A DNA stretch of 64,000 nt from Eupeodes corollae (lineage: Eukaryota; Arthropoda; Insecta; Diptera; Syrphidae), in assembly GCF_945859685.1 (NCBI RefSeq), contig NC_079147.1, positions 309,626,485-309,690,484 of the forward strand, in the 5' to 3' direction. Below the pieces are notes generated by a model, which was not told where the DNA came from, searched no databases, and worked only from the letters and a program-made list of their open reading frames with translations. Positions 13,232 through 24,900 of the stretch are shown piece after piece (position 1 is the stretch's first letter; each line of letters opens with the position of its first letter). Position numbers and translations under genes: made by a program.

Positions 13232-16200
13232 CACATTATATTATAGAGTGCTTATAAGTTACATAAGTTTAAGATATGATTTTCAGTTAAAAGTATTAAT
13301 CGAATTTTGGTAAAAAATGATTTTTAAAATCCATACAAAATATAACCCTTTTCGGTCAACAAATATTGTTAGAGGAATAAATAGCCTTGTTCGGAAAAAA
13401 GGTATCCAAATAGGTTCATTAGTGTCTTGTTTAATTAACATCACGTGTTCGAAATATTTTGAGAATGCAATACTTCACATATTTTTAATGTATGTAGTAT
13501 GTGAAAATTTTCCAAAAACTTTACCAAATGTTAATACAAATATTTCGTTAAAATTAGTATGATGATGATATCTTTAATTTTTGTTTAAATATTTGAGTTA
13601 TAGAAGAATTTGTCCTAATTTTTAATAACTTTTTGTATAGGTTTTCATTTTTGTTTTGTAAAAACTTTATTAAAATTAATATATCAAAAGTCCAAACACT
13701 TTTAAATATAACGTGTTGGCAACCTCTGTTGGCAAAAAGTAACCACCATTTTTGAAGACGTCAAAATGCAATAAATTTAAAGTAGTTTCCGTTCCTATTT
13801 CGTTGTAATCATGTGTGCTAGAAAACGAGCGTCTATGTCATTACCTTTAATAAAACTAGTTGCAACTTTGATATAAAAGATAAGCCCTCATTTTTTACAC
13901 TATTACTTTCAATGGGAAGTAAAAAAACGGGCTTTGTTTCTTTAAAGCGTGTAAGCTTTCAACAAGTTATCTTATTTTCCCCCGATTAAAGTAGTACTTC
14001 ATCAACATATTCAACCATTTATATTGCCAAATACGAAAATGTTTAATAAAAGATTTTGAATTCAAGTCATGGGAATGGTTACTCTGAAATATTTATTTAC
14101 AATGAACAAGCACAATGTAAAATAGCGTCAAGTATAATGTTTGCTCTGCTTCCAAAGTTTTTGTTTGACGCAACTAAAATACAAAAGTTAATCAACAACT
14201 ATAGTAAACATTTTTTGTGTATCTTCATAAATTTTCGAGTTTATTAAATATTTTAAGTTAATGCCACCAACTTTTTTTGTCAACAAACATTTTGAAATTT
14301 ATAGCACCTACTTACATTTTAATTCACAAAGTTAGCCGACACACCAAAATACTCGTACATCATCTTTTTTTTTAAGGGAGCAGTAAATAAAATTCAACTT
14401 CAGGAAATTTTTAATTCATCCCTAGTTGCTATCGTTTTATGGAATTTGAGTGTTGTTGACATCGCAAAGAAAAGAAAAATTGAATTTTTGGCTTTTAAAT
14501 ATATAAAGTTCTTACAAAATTTGACGCACGTTCGGAAAGACTAACCTTAACTGTTCCAAAGCAAAATTAAAATGGTTTCAATTTCTTACACTAAAGAAAC
14601 TTATAAATACATAAAATTGAAATTTGTAGGTGTATAGTAGAATGTTTAGCCTTCTTTACTTTGACTTACTTTTATTGAATGAAACTTTAATGAAAGGAAC
14701 TGTTTTCCATAAAGTCTTGAATGAATTTGATCTCAAATTTACCTTCGCTCCTATAGTTTACAAAAACAACCTCTTTAATGAAAATACCCTTTCCATAACA
14801 TTCAAGGACATCAACGACCTTCCATTATATCCCATTTCAAGTCATTTTCAATACAAAAACATAAAGTTATAACAATATGCCGAATTCTTCTTCAAACATC
14901 CCTCTCCCTTGAACATGCTCGTTTTTCAGAAGCCTACAACATCATCAAGACTTACGTCCTAATTAACTCTGAAAAAAATAAGTGTGTGAGAACAAAACTG
15001 AAATTCCTATGTTCACTTCATTCAGATTCTTGAAATATAATTTTAACGAACATCAAAAAGATTATCTCTCGAGTGTCGAGTTAAGACAAGTGTACTATCT
15101 TAGCTTGTCATCTTTAATTCAACCATCCCCCTTTAAATGCCAAGACGCATAGTACATGGAGGAAGTCCTTGACACGTTATCCTCAAACCTATAATTATGT
15201 TGTTCATCTTCGAATAGAAAACATTATGAAAATAATGTCGACGTTTATCTCTTGGAAAGTTTAGCGTTTTAATCACACAGAATATAAAACAAGATACAGC
15301 TTCTTCAAACTATAACCATCCTTATAAAAGTAGGTACAACCATATCCACCATCAGCGTACAGCAGCGTCATCATCACTTTGCTGTAATAAATAATTCAAA
15401 GGACCAAAAGGACTCTGTGTAATTTGAGTTGTTTAACAATGCGTGGAAAATTCAGACAAAATACATACATACAGCTCATCTTGTCAGCGAAATTGTCTTC
15501 CGAAACAGGCACTTTCACCACAATCTTCGAAAGCCCTACCCTGATGTCTATAGGACTTGGGGTATAATGTAGAATAAGCGCAACGCAATTAATGATTGAG
15601 CGACTGAACCTCTGCTCCTTTAACCAAATTGTTTAGGTTCGGGAAATTAGTAAAATAGTTTTCCTGGCACATGGTGGCTCTGCAAATCGGATGATGGTGA
15701 TGGCGATGGGAAACCTTTTAATGGATTACGAGTTTGAGTGCTGGTGCTGATGCGGAGGAGCGAAATCTAAATTAACGATTTGAATTATTTGCAATTGTTT
15801 GTTTTCGAATACTGTATTCCGAATAGTTGGTTTTAGCAGAAAAGCCACCGGAAATGGCAACATTCAGGAGGATGAGTTCCAAGTTGTAGACACATTAAAC
15901 AATATCCTCACTTCCTCGTCCTCACTACAACACTATGGCAGAGGCGTGATTAATTTGGGCATTATTTGCTTTGGTGGCTTGCTGTTGTTGTTGCTGGTGT
16001 TGATGGTGGTGTTGGAGCTTGTGCGTTGACAGGAATTGTGGTAGCAATTCGCAGGGAATTGCCAAAGTTTTTGCATTTAATTTATTGGAGCTGAACGGCA
16101 ATTTAAATAAACAGGGATGTAATATTTCATTTTATTCTTTACGAGGCACCTAACCTACGTATACAGGGCTTAAGAGCGTTGACAATGGCTTTGAATTGGA

Positions 16201-17172
16201 TTACATTTTTATTATTAGAATGGGATATTTTGTGCGACGGCAAATTATATATAACGGGCAGTGAAACATGCTTTTTCCTAATTCCAACACAAAGTATATT
16301 GACATGGGTTGTTATAGTCTCGAGGGGATATTAATTTTCTCAAGGCAAACCGAAAATACGAACATAAAATGTGAAGTGGGGTTGTGATTTTAATTTAGAA
16401 AAAAATAAACTTATTAAGAAGGAAGCATTCAATTCAAATTGAATGAGGTTTTGGAAATTTGAAAATGGGCAGAGAAAATTAAATTATGTATCACAATTGG
16501 TATTATTGAATTTTTGTAGGTGCTTTAATCGAGTAAACATATTTCGGAAATAAGGAAGAACATTTGTTCATTTTTCTGGGATGAAGATTGAAATTTTATA
16601 AGGACTAAAAGGGAATGAATAACTTTTGAATTTGAGGTTTTGTAATAATTTGCCATGAGTGTTTTCCTCGTGGTAAATATATTATGTCTTCAACTTGAAC
16701 TGATAAATCCCAAGATGAACTTATGTTAAAAATCTTTTACTACATTCAAAGACACATATTAAATTGTATTTTATAAGATTTTAAGGAATAATTCGGAGAA
16801 ATTTAGATATAGTATGATTTGATAATGTTTAAAAGCTCACATATTTAAAAACTCTTTGAGATTATAATTCTTGATTATACTCCAAGAATGTGTAGAATTT
16901 TTAAAGCACCTTAGACCGATATCGTCGGACTTATAAGCCTAATTACTAAAGACATTGATTTGCATTAAATGTTGAGACTGCTCGCTTTATTTATATTTTC
17001 TTTATTAAAAAGTATGTTTTTTTTAGAAAACCTTAAAATATAATATATTACTTATTCACTAAGTTCTAACCAGAAAGCTACTTGCACTGAAAGTACAAAG
17101 TCATTTTTATTTTTTGAATCAGTCCAGCTACAATTTCCATTAATAAATGAAGTTTACGCAATTTGTTTTAGG
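13232..17172. other. Non-coding stretch; CAX-repeat patch near 15960-16030
   Basis: Mostly AT-rich. From about 15640 to 16100 composition is more balanced. Around 15970-16025 the minus strand carries CAX triplets that would read as a Q/H-rich run, but the frame has no ATG and no clear splice sites, so I do not call a gene. Such CAX runs are common in fly 5' leaders. A 76-codon plus-strand frame over the same place (15799-16029) is its antisense reflection. Confidence 0.35.
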
Positions 17173-17174
17173 TA

Positions 17175-17864
17175 CAGGGTTTTTCAACAGGGACGGTACA
17201 AAAGAAGAGTTCCCGTACCATTGAAACAAAGAAGTGCCCGTAGTGTCGAGAATATTTTTGCCGCTGAGGCTTCAGTTTCAGAAAGCTCAAATGTGCCTCT
17301 CACACGTCGTTCTCGAGTGTTGGGCATCTCTGTGACGTCGTTGTGGCGAATTTTGCGAAAAGATCTAGGCCTACATCCTAACAAAAGATTAAACTGACGG
17401 AAGAACTGAAGCTGCTTGACCACCAGAAACATCGTAAATTGGGCTGAGCAACAACTTGAAAATGATTCGGATCTTCATCGAAAAATCATCTTTAGCGATG
17501 AAGCTCATTTCTAGTTGGAAAACGTGTTATCTCACGTTCCAGTCACTTGGCTGTTTCGCTCGTGTGATTTGACGACGTAAGACTATTTCCTTTGGGGCAA
17601 CGTCAGGTCTATGGTCTATGCCAACAAGCCAGCTACGAATATCGAACGTGAAATTGAAGCAGTATCGGCCGATTTATGCTTGAGAACCGTCGAAAATCGG
17701 GTTCAGCAAGCGTGCCCGTGGTAGCCATGCAAAAGAAATCGAGTTAAATAGAAAATGGCATCAAACGTACTTTCAGAAGAATAAAGAATTGCATTGAAAT
17801 CCAAAACCGTTTTTGTTTTATGAAAGAAAAAAAACTTTTGTAGCGCTCTTATTCAAAAACCCTA
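17175..17864 (+). mobile_element. mariner-like element, internally deleted
   Basis: A deletion derivative of a Tc1/mariner-superfamily transposon. The left end CAGGGTTTTTCAACA (17175 on) pairs with the right end, which reads TAGGGTTTTTGAATA on the opposite strand; TA dinucleotides flank both ends (17173-17174 and 17865-17866). The plus strand still encodes LWRILRKDLGLHP and KIIFSDEAHF (first catalytic Asp), then jumps past the centre of the transposase to RSCDLTT and DYFLWGNV near the C-terminus. The second catalytic Asp region is missing, and stops interrupt the rest. The antisense ORF at 17184-17432 is not a gene. Confidence 0.85.
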
Positions 17865-20800
17865 TATTTTAAACGTTAAATCAACTTAATATTTTTTCTA
17901 TTTTATTCTGTAAATAGCACTGCCAGTTACATGCCGAATGTAAAACAAATATTTTGTATAAAACTTCCATTGTTATCTATATATTTGAATTGAAAATCAA
18001 TTTTGTACCAATTCAAAGAAGCTTGTTTGATTTTATTTGACATTGAAATACTCTGAACTACTGATTTGTATATGCACAATCATTGACATAGAAACCAGAT
18101 GGTTTAAGACCAAGTGTCTGGACTTTAAGCTTTGTTTAATTTTTATTGAGTGAGACAAAGTTCTTCAAAAATAAAACTTAGGTGCTTATTTGGTAGTATT
18201 GTCCAGTTATGGCCAGCCTTAGAAGAGGCATTCAGTTATAAAAAGATATTTAAAAACATTTGAATGTATGCTGTTATACACTACTGTTTTATTTTATCGC
18301 AGAAAAAGCTTTAGTTTTGGACAACACTTTATGTACGTGCATTCTTCATAGTCAAAGTTATGTAACAAAATTTCTCTGACATCGTTGCAATTAGATCTTT
18401 CGACATTAGTAAACAATTTCAAACTTTGGAATAATATAGACTTAAGACCAATTTTGGTACAAAAGCGTCCTATTTACAATTATTTGGTTTTGAAATTTTG
18501 GATACTGATAGCAAAACTGAATACCCAAATAATGGATTTCCAAAATTCGTTTTTTTTAAGACTTTTTTTTGTTTAAAAGTAACTTTATTTGTGAACATTA
18601 ATGATTACACGCCTAATTTTTTGATAAAATTTACGATCTACTAATTTTGTTGACCTCTTGAAATGATTTTGACAAAAAAAACTTTACTATTTTTTAAGAT
18701 CAAAGGTTTAACATATATAAACACTGAAAAAATCAACACTTTAACGACATTATATCTTCCACAAAAATAAAACCCTTACAGCGAAGATCATATTTTGTGC
18801 GGAGAGTTTAAATCATTATTCTTTTTTCGAAATGTTTTATTACAGTTTACATTTTAATACATCCTTTCCATCACCATAATAATCCTTCTTCAAAACTGGT
18901 CTTTACACGTTTCAATCAAAAAATCTTTTAAAACTTTTTAATAAGCACCTTAATGTTATACACTCTAAGCAAAGCATGTCTAAATCATTTTCATCTCAGA
19001 TCTCACTTCTACGCGAATAAAATACAAAATGTTAATCAAAAATACAACCGACACATTTTGTATAACCTAATTCAACTTGAGTAAGTTTTGGTGAAATAAG
19101 GAAGGTATAGGCATCTTCAGAGAAGGTGTAAGTTGTTCCTTAGGAAAGGTTAGATGTTCCTACAACTTCCAAGAATTTCATCATAATTTTGTGAGTCGAG
19201 TCAGTTTTCGAGGAGATTTAATAAATGCTCTTCAAGTAAATAAGTAAGTAAGAACAAAGTTTCTTTCCTGGTAAGGGTGTTGGCTCGGCTTTTATCCTGT
19301 GGCTAAGATAGAGAAAGAGGGGAGTTTCTTTTCATTATTTTCAACCAACAACATTTCGGTAATAAATTCATAATTCTAACAATTATGATTGTTTTCGTAG
19401 TTCTTATAGATTTCAGGAAGAAAACTTGCTTAATTATAATATAACTTTGACCTTCTCAATAAGGATAGTGTCAATCAAATGATAGAAGATGTTTTCCAAG
19501 AAACTTTTCATAACATTTTCATTAATATATCCGCATTTTGGGAATTTTCCGACTCAAAGTCACCTATAGTTTTATCTATATATTTAACCCAGAACCACCT
19601 TTCATACATTCCATTTCCATCAGTTTATAACTAGTTCAATATTAAAATAAGCGGAATTAGTTAGATAAACTTTGTTTGGTTTTATGATGCCAGTTGTAAG
19701 TGATAAGTGTTATGAGCTTGGGTGGTTTTGTTGGTTTAATTTCTCTGAAATACGACTTCAGGATAAAAACAATTTATACAAAACAAAAATATACATTTAA
19801 ATATACTCAAATACACATGAATGTGTATAATTTGAGGTTTTGTTAAAAGCAAAAGTAATAAATTATAAACTAAGAGACAGCAAGGAACTTAAAAAAGTAT
19901 CCCTCCTACTTTATACTCCGGAACAGACAAGGCTTTTAGACAATCAGCATGGTCACTAATTAATTACATGAGGACAAATTACATTTCATTTTCTTTACTA
20001 TAAAGAGGAGGATTTTCCAATGGAAATGGTCAAATCTCAAAGAAAAAAGGGGTTTCTTTTTGAATTTTAACCCTTCATTGCTTAGGAGGAGTTCTTTATG
20101 TAGGGGAGCACAAAAAATATGGGATTCACTCCACAGTCTTTATTTCATCTTCTATATCATTTTTTCTTTGTCCATGGTAATGGCGAATGGGTGCATTGCC
20201 CCAAGTGTTGTATTTCTTATTATTTCTTGCTCTATCTTGTAGACAGTAGCGGATTTATAGAAGACTTACATAAATAAGTACCCCCAAAATAATGTCGTTC
20301 ATAATAATAGAGTACAAAAAAGATAAACGTCAGTACTCATCTCATGAAGGTACTATAAGTTTCAAGCTGTACTGCCTAAATAAAATGTTGTAGTTGCATC
20401 AGTAGGTAGCATTATCCGTGTTTTTTTCGTATTCTATAAATAGTATAGTAGAAAATTCCCTAGAAAACTCATCGGCAGTAGCCAGAAAGAAGATCTGTCA
20501 GAATAATAATAAAAAACACACAAATAAAAAAAAAGTTTTGTGAAAATCAAAAGCTAAAATTAACTTAGCAAAAAAAACTATTTAAAACTAATAAAATGGA
20601 CAATTTTCAAAAATAAATGTTAAGAAAACATCTGGAAATTCAAATTCTATAAAGAAAAAGTTCATTAAACAATTGCATTAAGAAGGGGTTTGTTCGTATA
20701 CTACTAGATTAACATGTGGTGTAGAAACGAGCTTGAAGATCGCCTCAATTCTGTATATACCTAAATATAGAGTTGGAATGAGCTTGATATTGAAATTTGT

Positions 20801-21240
20801 GAAGAAAAACCTGTGTGGATTAGTTGGTTTTATATATAATGCATTATGGTCTATTTCTTAATATATAGTTTTTTTTTAATCAAATTAAAAGAAAAAATGG
20901 GACATAAAGTAATTAGCTGAACTTTGCAGTTCTTCATTGTTTAACACGAATCAAACTATCTTACTTGCACTTTTTAAGAAACATCGAAACACAGTTTGCA
21001 TTTAAGAAAGTGCTTGTGTGGTGGAAACACCATGAAGATTTATTTAATCTAAACTGAGATAAACCTTTGGTGGAAACATAGAAAAATTTAATTATCTTTT
21101 CTATTTCTATTGTTTTCCTTTGCAAGCCCAATTAGTCCATTTTTACTAACAAAACTAAATAATATCAACATTAATAGATTGATTTTTTCCCCAATGGAAA
21201 ACACACGATTCCAATAGCACAACTACTCAACGAACAATCA
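17865..21240. other. AT-rich stretch without recognisable gene
   Basis: Only short AT-driven ORFs of 60-63 codons. No transposase, reverse transcriptase or RNA gene recognised. Confidence 0.5.
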
Positions 21241-21249
21241 ATTGTACCA

Positions 21250-21420
21250 GGGTTGGGTACGATTTGCCGATTTTAAAAATGTCGATTTAAAAAAGTCGAC
21301 CATTATAATGTCGAATGTCGAAAAGTCGATTGATAAAAATACCGACCGAACAAAATGCCGACTCTTATAATGTCGATTTTGAAAATATAGACTAGTAAAA
21401 GGTCGACAGTGTCGATCAAC
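21250..21420 (+). repeat. Left arm of foldback-like element
   Basis: At least seven GTCGA occurrences at irregular 8-40 bp spacing, several as AATGTCGA. Imperfect units such as TGCCGA and ATACCGACC look like decayed copies. They pair with the right arm. Confidence 0.78.
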
Positions 21421-21529
21421 AAGTCACTCTCGGTTAACTGTTAATGTTGTGTATAGTATATCATTGAATTAAAAATAAAATTGAGTTTCTACATTAAAGA
21501 GAGAGTTTCTTGTTTTTTTCTTTACAACA

Positions 21530-21677
21530 GTCGACATTTTAACCGACAACTTTTCAGTCGACATTTAAATGGGAAACTTTTTTTCTGTCGATCAAACTTC
21601 AGTCGACATTTTAAGAGTCTGTAAAGTTTTCAGTTGGCCAGTCGACATTTTTTTTGTCGACCAATCGTACGCCACCC
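21530..21677 (-). repeat. Right arm of foldback-like element
   Basis: Four CAGTCGACATT units plus a CTGTCGATC and a terminal TTGTCGACC, in the opposite sense to the left arm. Units are spaced about 20-50 bp apart. Confidence 0.78.
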
Positions 21678-21878
21678 ATTGTACCAACATTTTAAACGAT
21701 ATCACATAAGATCCATTCGAGACTCGTATAAATTTCAAAACCCATCCGCAGTAAGATTCTACTAAACTTTATTGCAAGTTACACTTATTTCTGTTCTGTG
21801 CCATATTGTAATCGATTTTTTCCAAATCGGCGAACTTTGACATCTTGTTCCTAGCGTTGCCACAATATGAGAAGTTTA

Positions 21879-21924
21879 ACAAAAGTAACACTACTTCTTT
21901 AATGTAAGATGTTGTTACTTTTGT
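21879..21924. repeat. 12-bp perfect inverted repeat (hairpin)
   Basis: ACAAAAGTAACA at 21879-21890 is matched by its exact reverse complement at 21913-21924, with a 22-base loop. It is not inside any recognised element. It could be a chance palindrome, a binding-site pair or a remnant of a small transposon. Confidence 0.5.
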
Positions 21925-24900
21925 GAATCTTTTTTGCATTTTACATTTACACTTTTTTCATCAAGAATTAATGTTTTAAGATTTGTAACTATAACTATAA
22001 CTTATGTCACGATTCTTTATTTAGTTTGATAAACTTTTATGAAGACTTGTTGTAACGCTGCTTATGTTATACAGATTTTAGTAGCTGGCGCTACTTGTCA
22101 CTCTGTTCAAAAAGTTCACTTTATGAGTAGAAAATATGTGTATAATGTATGTCAAAACTTCGAAGAAATGTCAAAAAAAAAAAATCAACGAGTATTTTTA
22201 GAAAGAGAAATGAATGATTTCCTCACTGAGAAATAACTCGATCAGAAAACTTTTGTCTTTTTCAGTAACAGGATATTTTTATATGGCAAAATATGATAGC
22301 TTTAAAATCCTATATTTCTCTGTCTTTCTATAATTAGTGTTGCTATAATTCTAATGTAAATTTGAAAGCTGTCTTTTAAGGTCTTATTACAAACGCAAAC
22401 GATGATAAAGTAAAATTGTTATAGACAATTGAGGCCTATGTATAAATAAGTTTTTTTGCGACAGTGTTTTGCTTTTCCAATGTATGAATACTTTAGATTT
22501 TTGTTGTACAGAAAACTTATATAGACTTCATTTTATAGAAGACAGAGTGCTTTTACAATATTGCACTCAGACTAAAAAAAACTATTTTCAGGGCCCTCCG
22601 AAATGCAAATCCACTACTGATTTAATTCCCTACAAAGATTCCATAATGCTTTGATATACAGACAAAGCTGGGCATGGTATCTAAATTATGCAGGCAGACA
22701 GCTTTGCCCATTCATTGTCTTCCTTTACGTTTATCCTTTTCTGACATTTTATAATAAAACACAGAAAATCAGAAAGTTTTTCATTCCTTTCTTGAATTCT
22801 GCTGTTATGTTATTTTTCTTATTTTTTTTATTATTTTTTAAATAATTTGCATGAAATCTGAATTTCAATTGTTTTCCTAACTATGAAACGATTTGTGCTC
22901 TACACTCTACTGCTGCTGCTGTTGCTTTGTTAGATAAAAACATACTTTAAAGGTAAATGGAAAAATGTTAAACATTTTTCTTTAATGGACATTGGATTCA
23001 TCTATGATTGCGATGGGTTATATTCTTTGGCAAATAACTTTGAACAAAATTGGAAGTGTGAGAAAGAATGCTGTTCTCTGTTGTTGGAAGGAAGAAATTG
23101 ATGAAACAAGGATACTTAAATATTTTAAATTACGGAAAATGTGATCATTATCCTTTGTATAATATAACTTCGGGAAGTATTGAAAATAATGATGTTTATA
23201 ATTGAATTTGAACAATGTATTTATTTCAGCATAATTTTGTTTTTAAAATTTTTATGAAAGTAGAGGAAAAGTTGGGAATTTAATCGCAAATTTTCTCTTT
23301 AAATGTCTTCAGAAGGTAACAACAGAAATGTCTAACTCAATATAAAAACACGAAAAACTTTGAGTTTTCATCATTGAAATAATGGAAAATTCCAAGATAA
23401 GCTTCCTTGTAAGAAAAGGCACATATGAAATGAGATATTTTCGTTGCTCCGATATAAAATGTATGATTTACGGTCTTATGCAGCTCAAGACAAAATTGGG
23501 ATATTAGGGTTTTAATTTTCTTATATTTTTCAAAAAAATAAGGGACATTATTTAAGTTCGGAAGTATTTTTTGTTTGACAAAACACTGATGGTTATTTAA
23601 AATAAAAAGGTCTTAAGGAATATAAATTTACCATTTTTTTCTTCTAGACATAGAATTTGGACACATTACATTAATATAACCCTAACCCAATTCATTCAAG
23701 CGAGTAGTACCTTTATTTTGTAATCGGAAAACAATTACAAAAGGTTTGGACATTTCATAAGAATATGTTATAAAATGTATTCCAGTTTTTCAGAGAATGC
23801 TAAATTGGATATAGACTAAATAGTTCCTTGAGGTTGCCTTTGATCTTTGTATTTTCATAATAGTATTCCATATGGAATAAAAAATGTCTTTCTTACTTTG
23901 AAATACAAATTTAAAGAGATTAAAATTAAAGAACTTTTGATATTATCGATTATTTAAATCATTTATACGAGTTTCTTTAAATCTATTAAATTTATTACAG
24001 TTTCAAGTCAATTTATTATTATCTTAAAAAGGTCGCTCTATTGGCTTTTCATATTTTTAAATGATTTGAGTTATTAAAAAACAAATATTCAGAGATTTTA
24101 GTGTAACCAAAACTTAAATGTATAATATAACAAGTTTATTTGATTTCAAACTTTATTTGTTTTTGTATTTATAATTTAGTTTTTTTTTAAATATATATTA
24201 ACGGCGTAAATGGCAATGGGCTTCTCGAAATTGAATGCCTTCGTCTTTGTTCTTTTACATGAAGTTGGCTGCGGTTATTTGTATATTTCCAATGAAGTTG
24301 GCGACAATTCTATAAAATAAGGTGTAACTGCCATCGTTCTAGTGCAAACCAAGTATAATGGTCTTCTTACACTAGGTATCTTCAATTTATTATACTACAA
24401 ATGAAAGGAATAATTGATAAAAGCTATCTTTAGCTTATAATTATATAAATAATATACAATTTATAGATTTTTATAAAAACGAAACAGATCGTAAGTTCAC
24501 GAACATATTTTAAGTCAATCTACTAAAAACTCAACGAAAAGTATCATAAACCAACGAATCCTTCTCAAATCTGTTTAACCTCAATACAGAATTCAAAAGC
24601 CAATAAACAAAAAATAAGTTAAAGCACCTTATATCGCACAAAATGTAAGTTAAATAAATAAAAGAATTTGTTTAGAATCTAAAACCGCAAAATATCTTTT
24701 TAACGTAGGAATTTAGTTAATCGTACGAAAATTTGTTTGTTTGATGAAGCGCATCGTTTACGTATGAATGCCATTTCCTTATTCCAATTAAATTTGTATC
24801 GACTAAAAATATTTTAAATTAAAATTAGCATAACGATATTTTTAAGTAAGATTTAGGTTCAGTTTTGGCTTAAACCTTTTTAGTCGTAAACATTTTAGTT

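Larger units (their letters stand above)
21250..21677. mobile_element. Foldback-like element with GTCGA-repeat arms
   Basis: A 428-bp non-coding insertion bounded by a 9-bp direct repeat ATTGTACCA (21241-21249 and 21678-21686). Its ends are inverted: the left starts GGGTTGGGTACGATTTG, the right read in reverse starts GGGTGGCGTACGATTGG (14 of 17 identical). Both arms consist of short degenerate units containing GTCGA separated by A/T runs. Units read ATGTCGA in the left arm (21275-21420) and GTCGACAT in the right arm (21530-21677), so the arms can fold on each other. The centre (about 21420-21530) is unique AT-rich DNA. Long arms of short subrepeats plus a 9-bp duplication are the hallmarks of foldback elements, related to the Mutator superfamily. 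No transposase is present, so movement would need one in trans. Confidence 0.82.

Noticed and set aside
15799..16100. Possible Q/H-rich exon on the minus strand
   Set aside because: No ATG and no paired splice sites; CAX triplet runs are common in non-coding fly DNA.
17184..17432. 82-codon minus-strand ORF
   Set aside because: Antisense to the mariner-like transposase, which is clearly recognisable on the plus strand.
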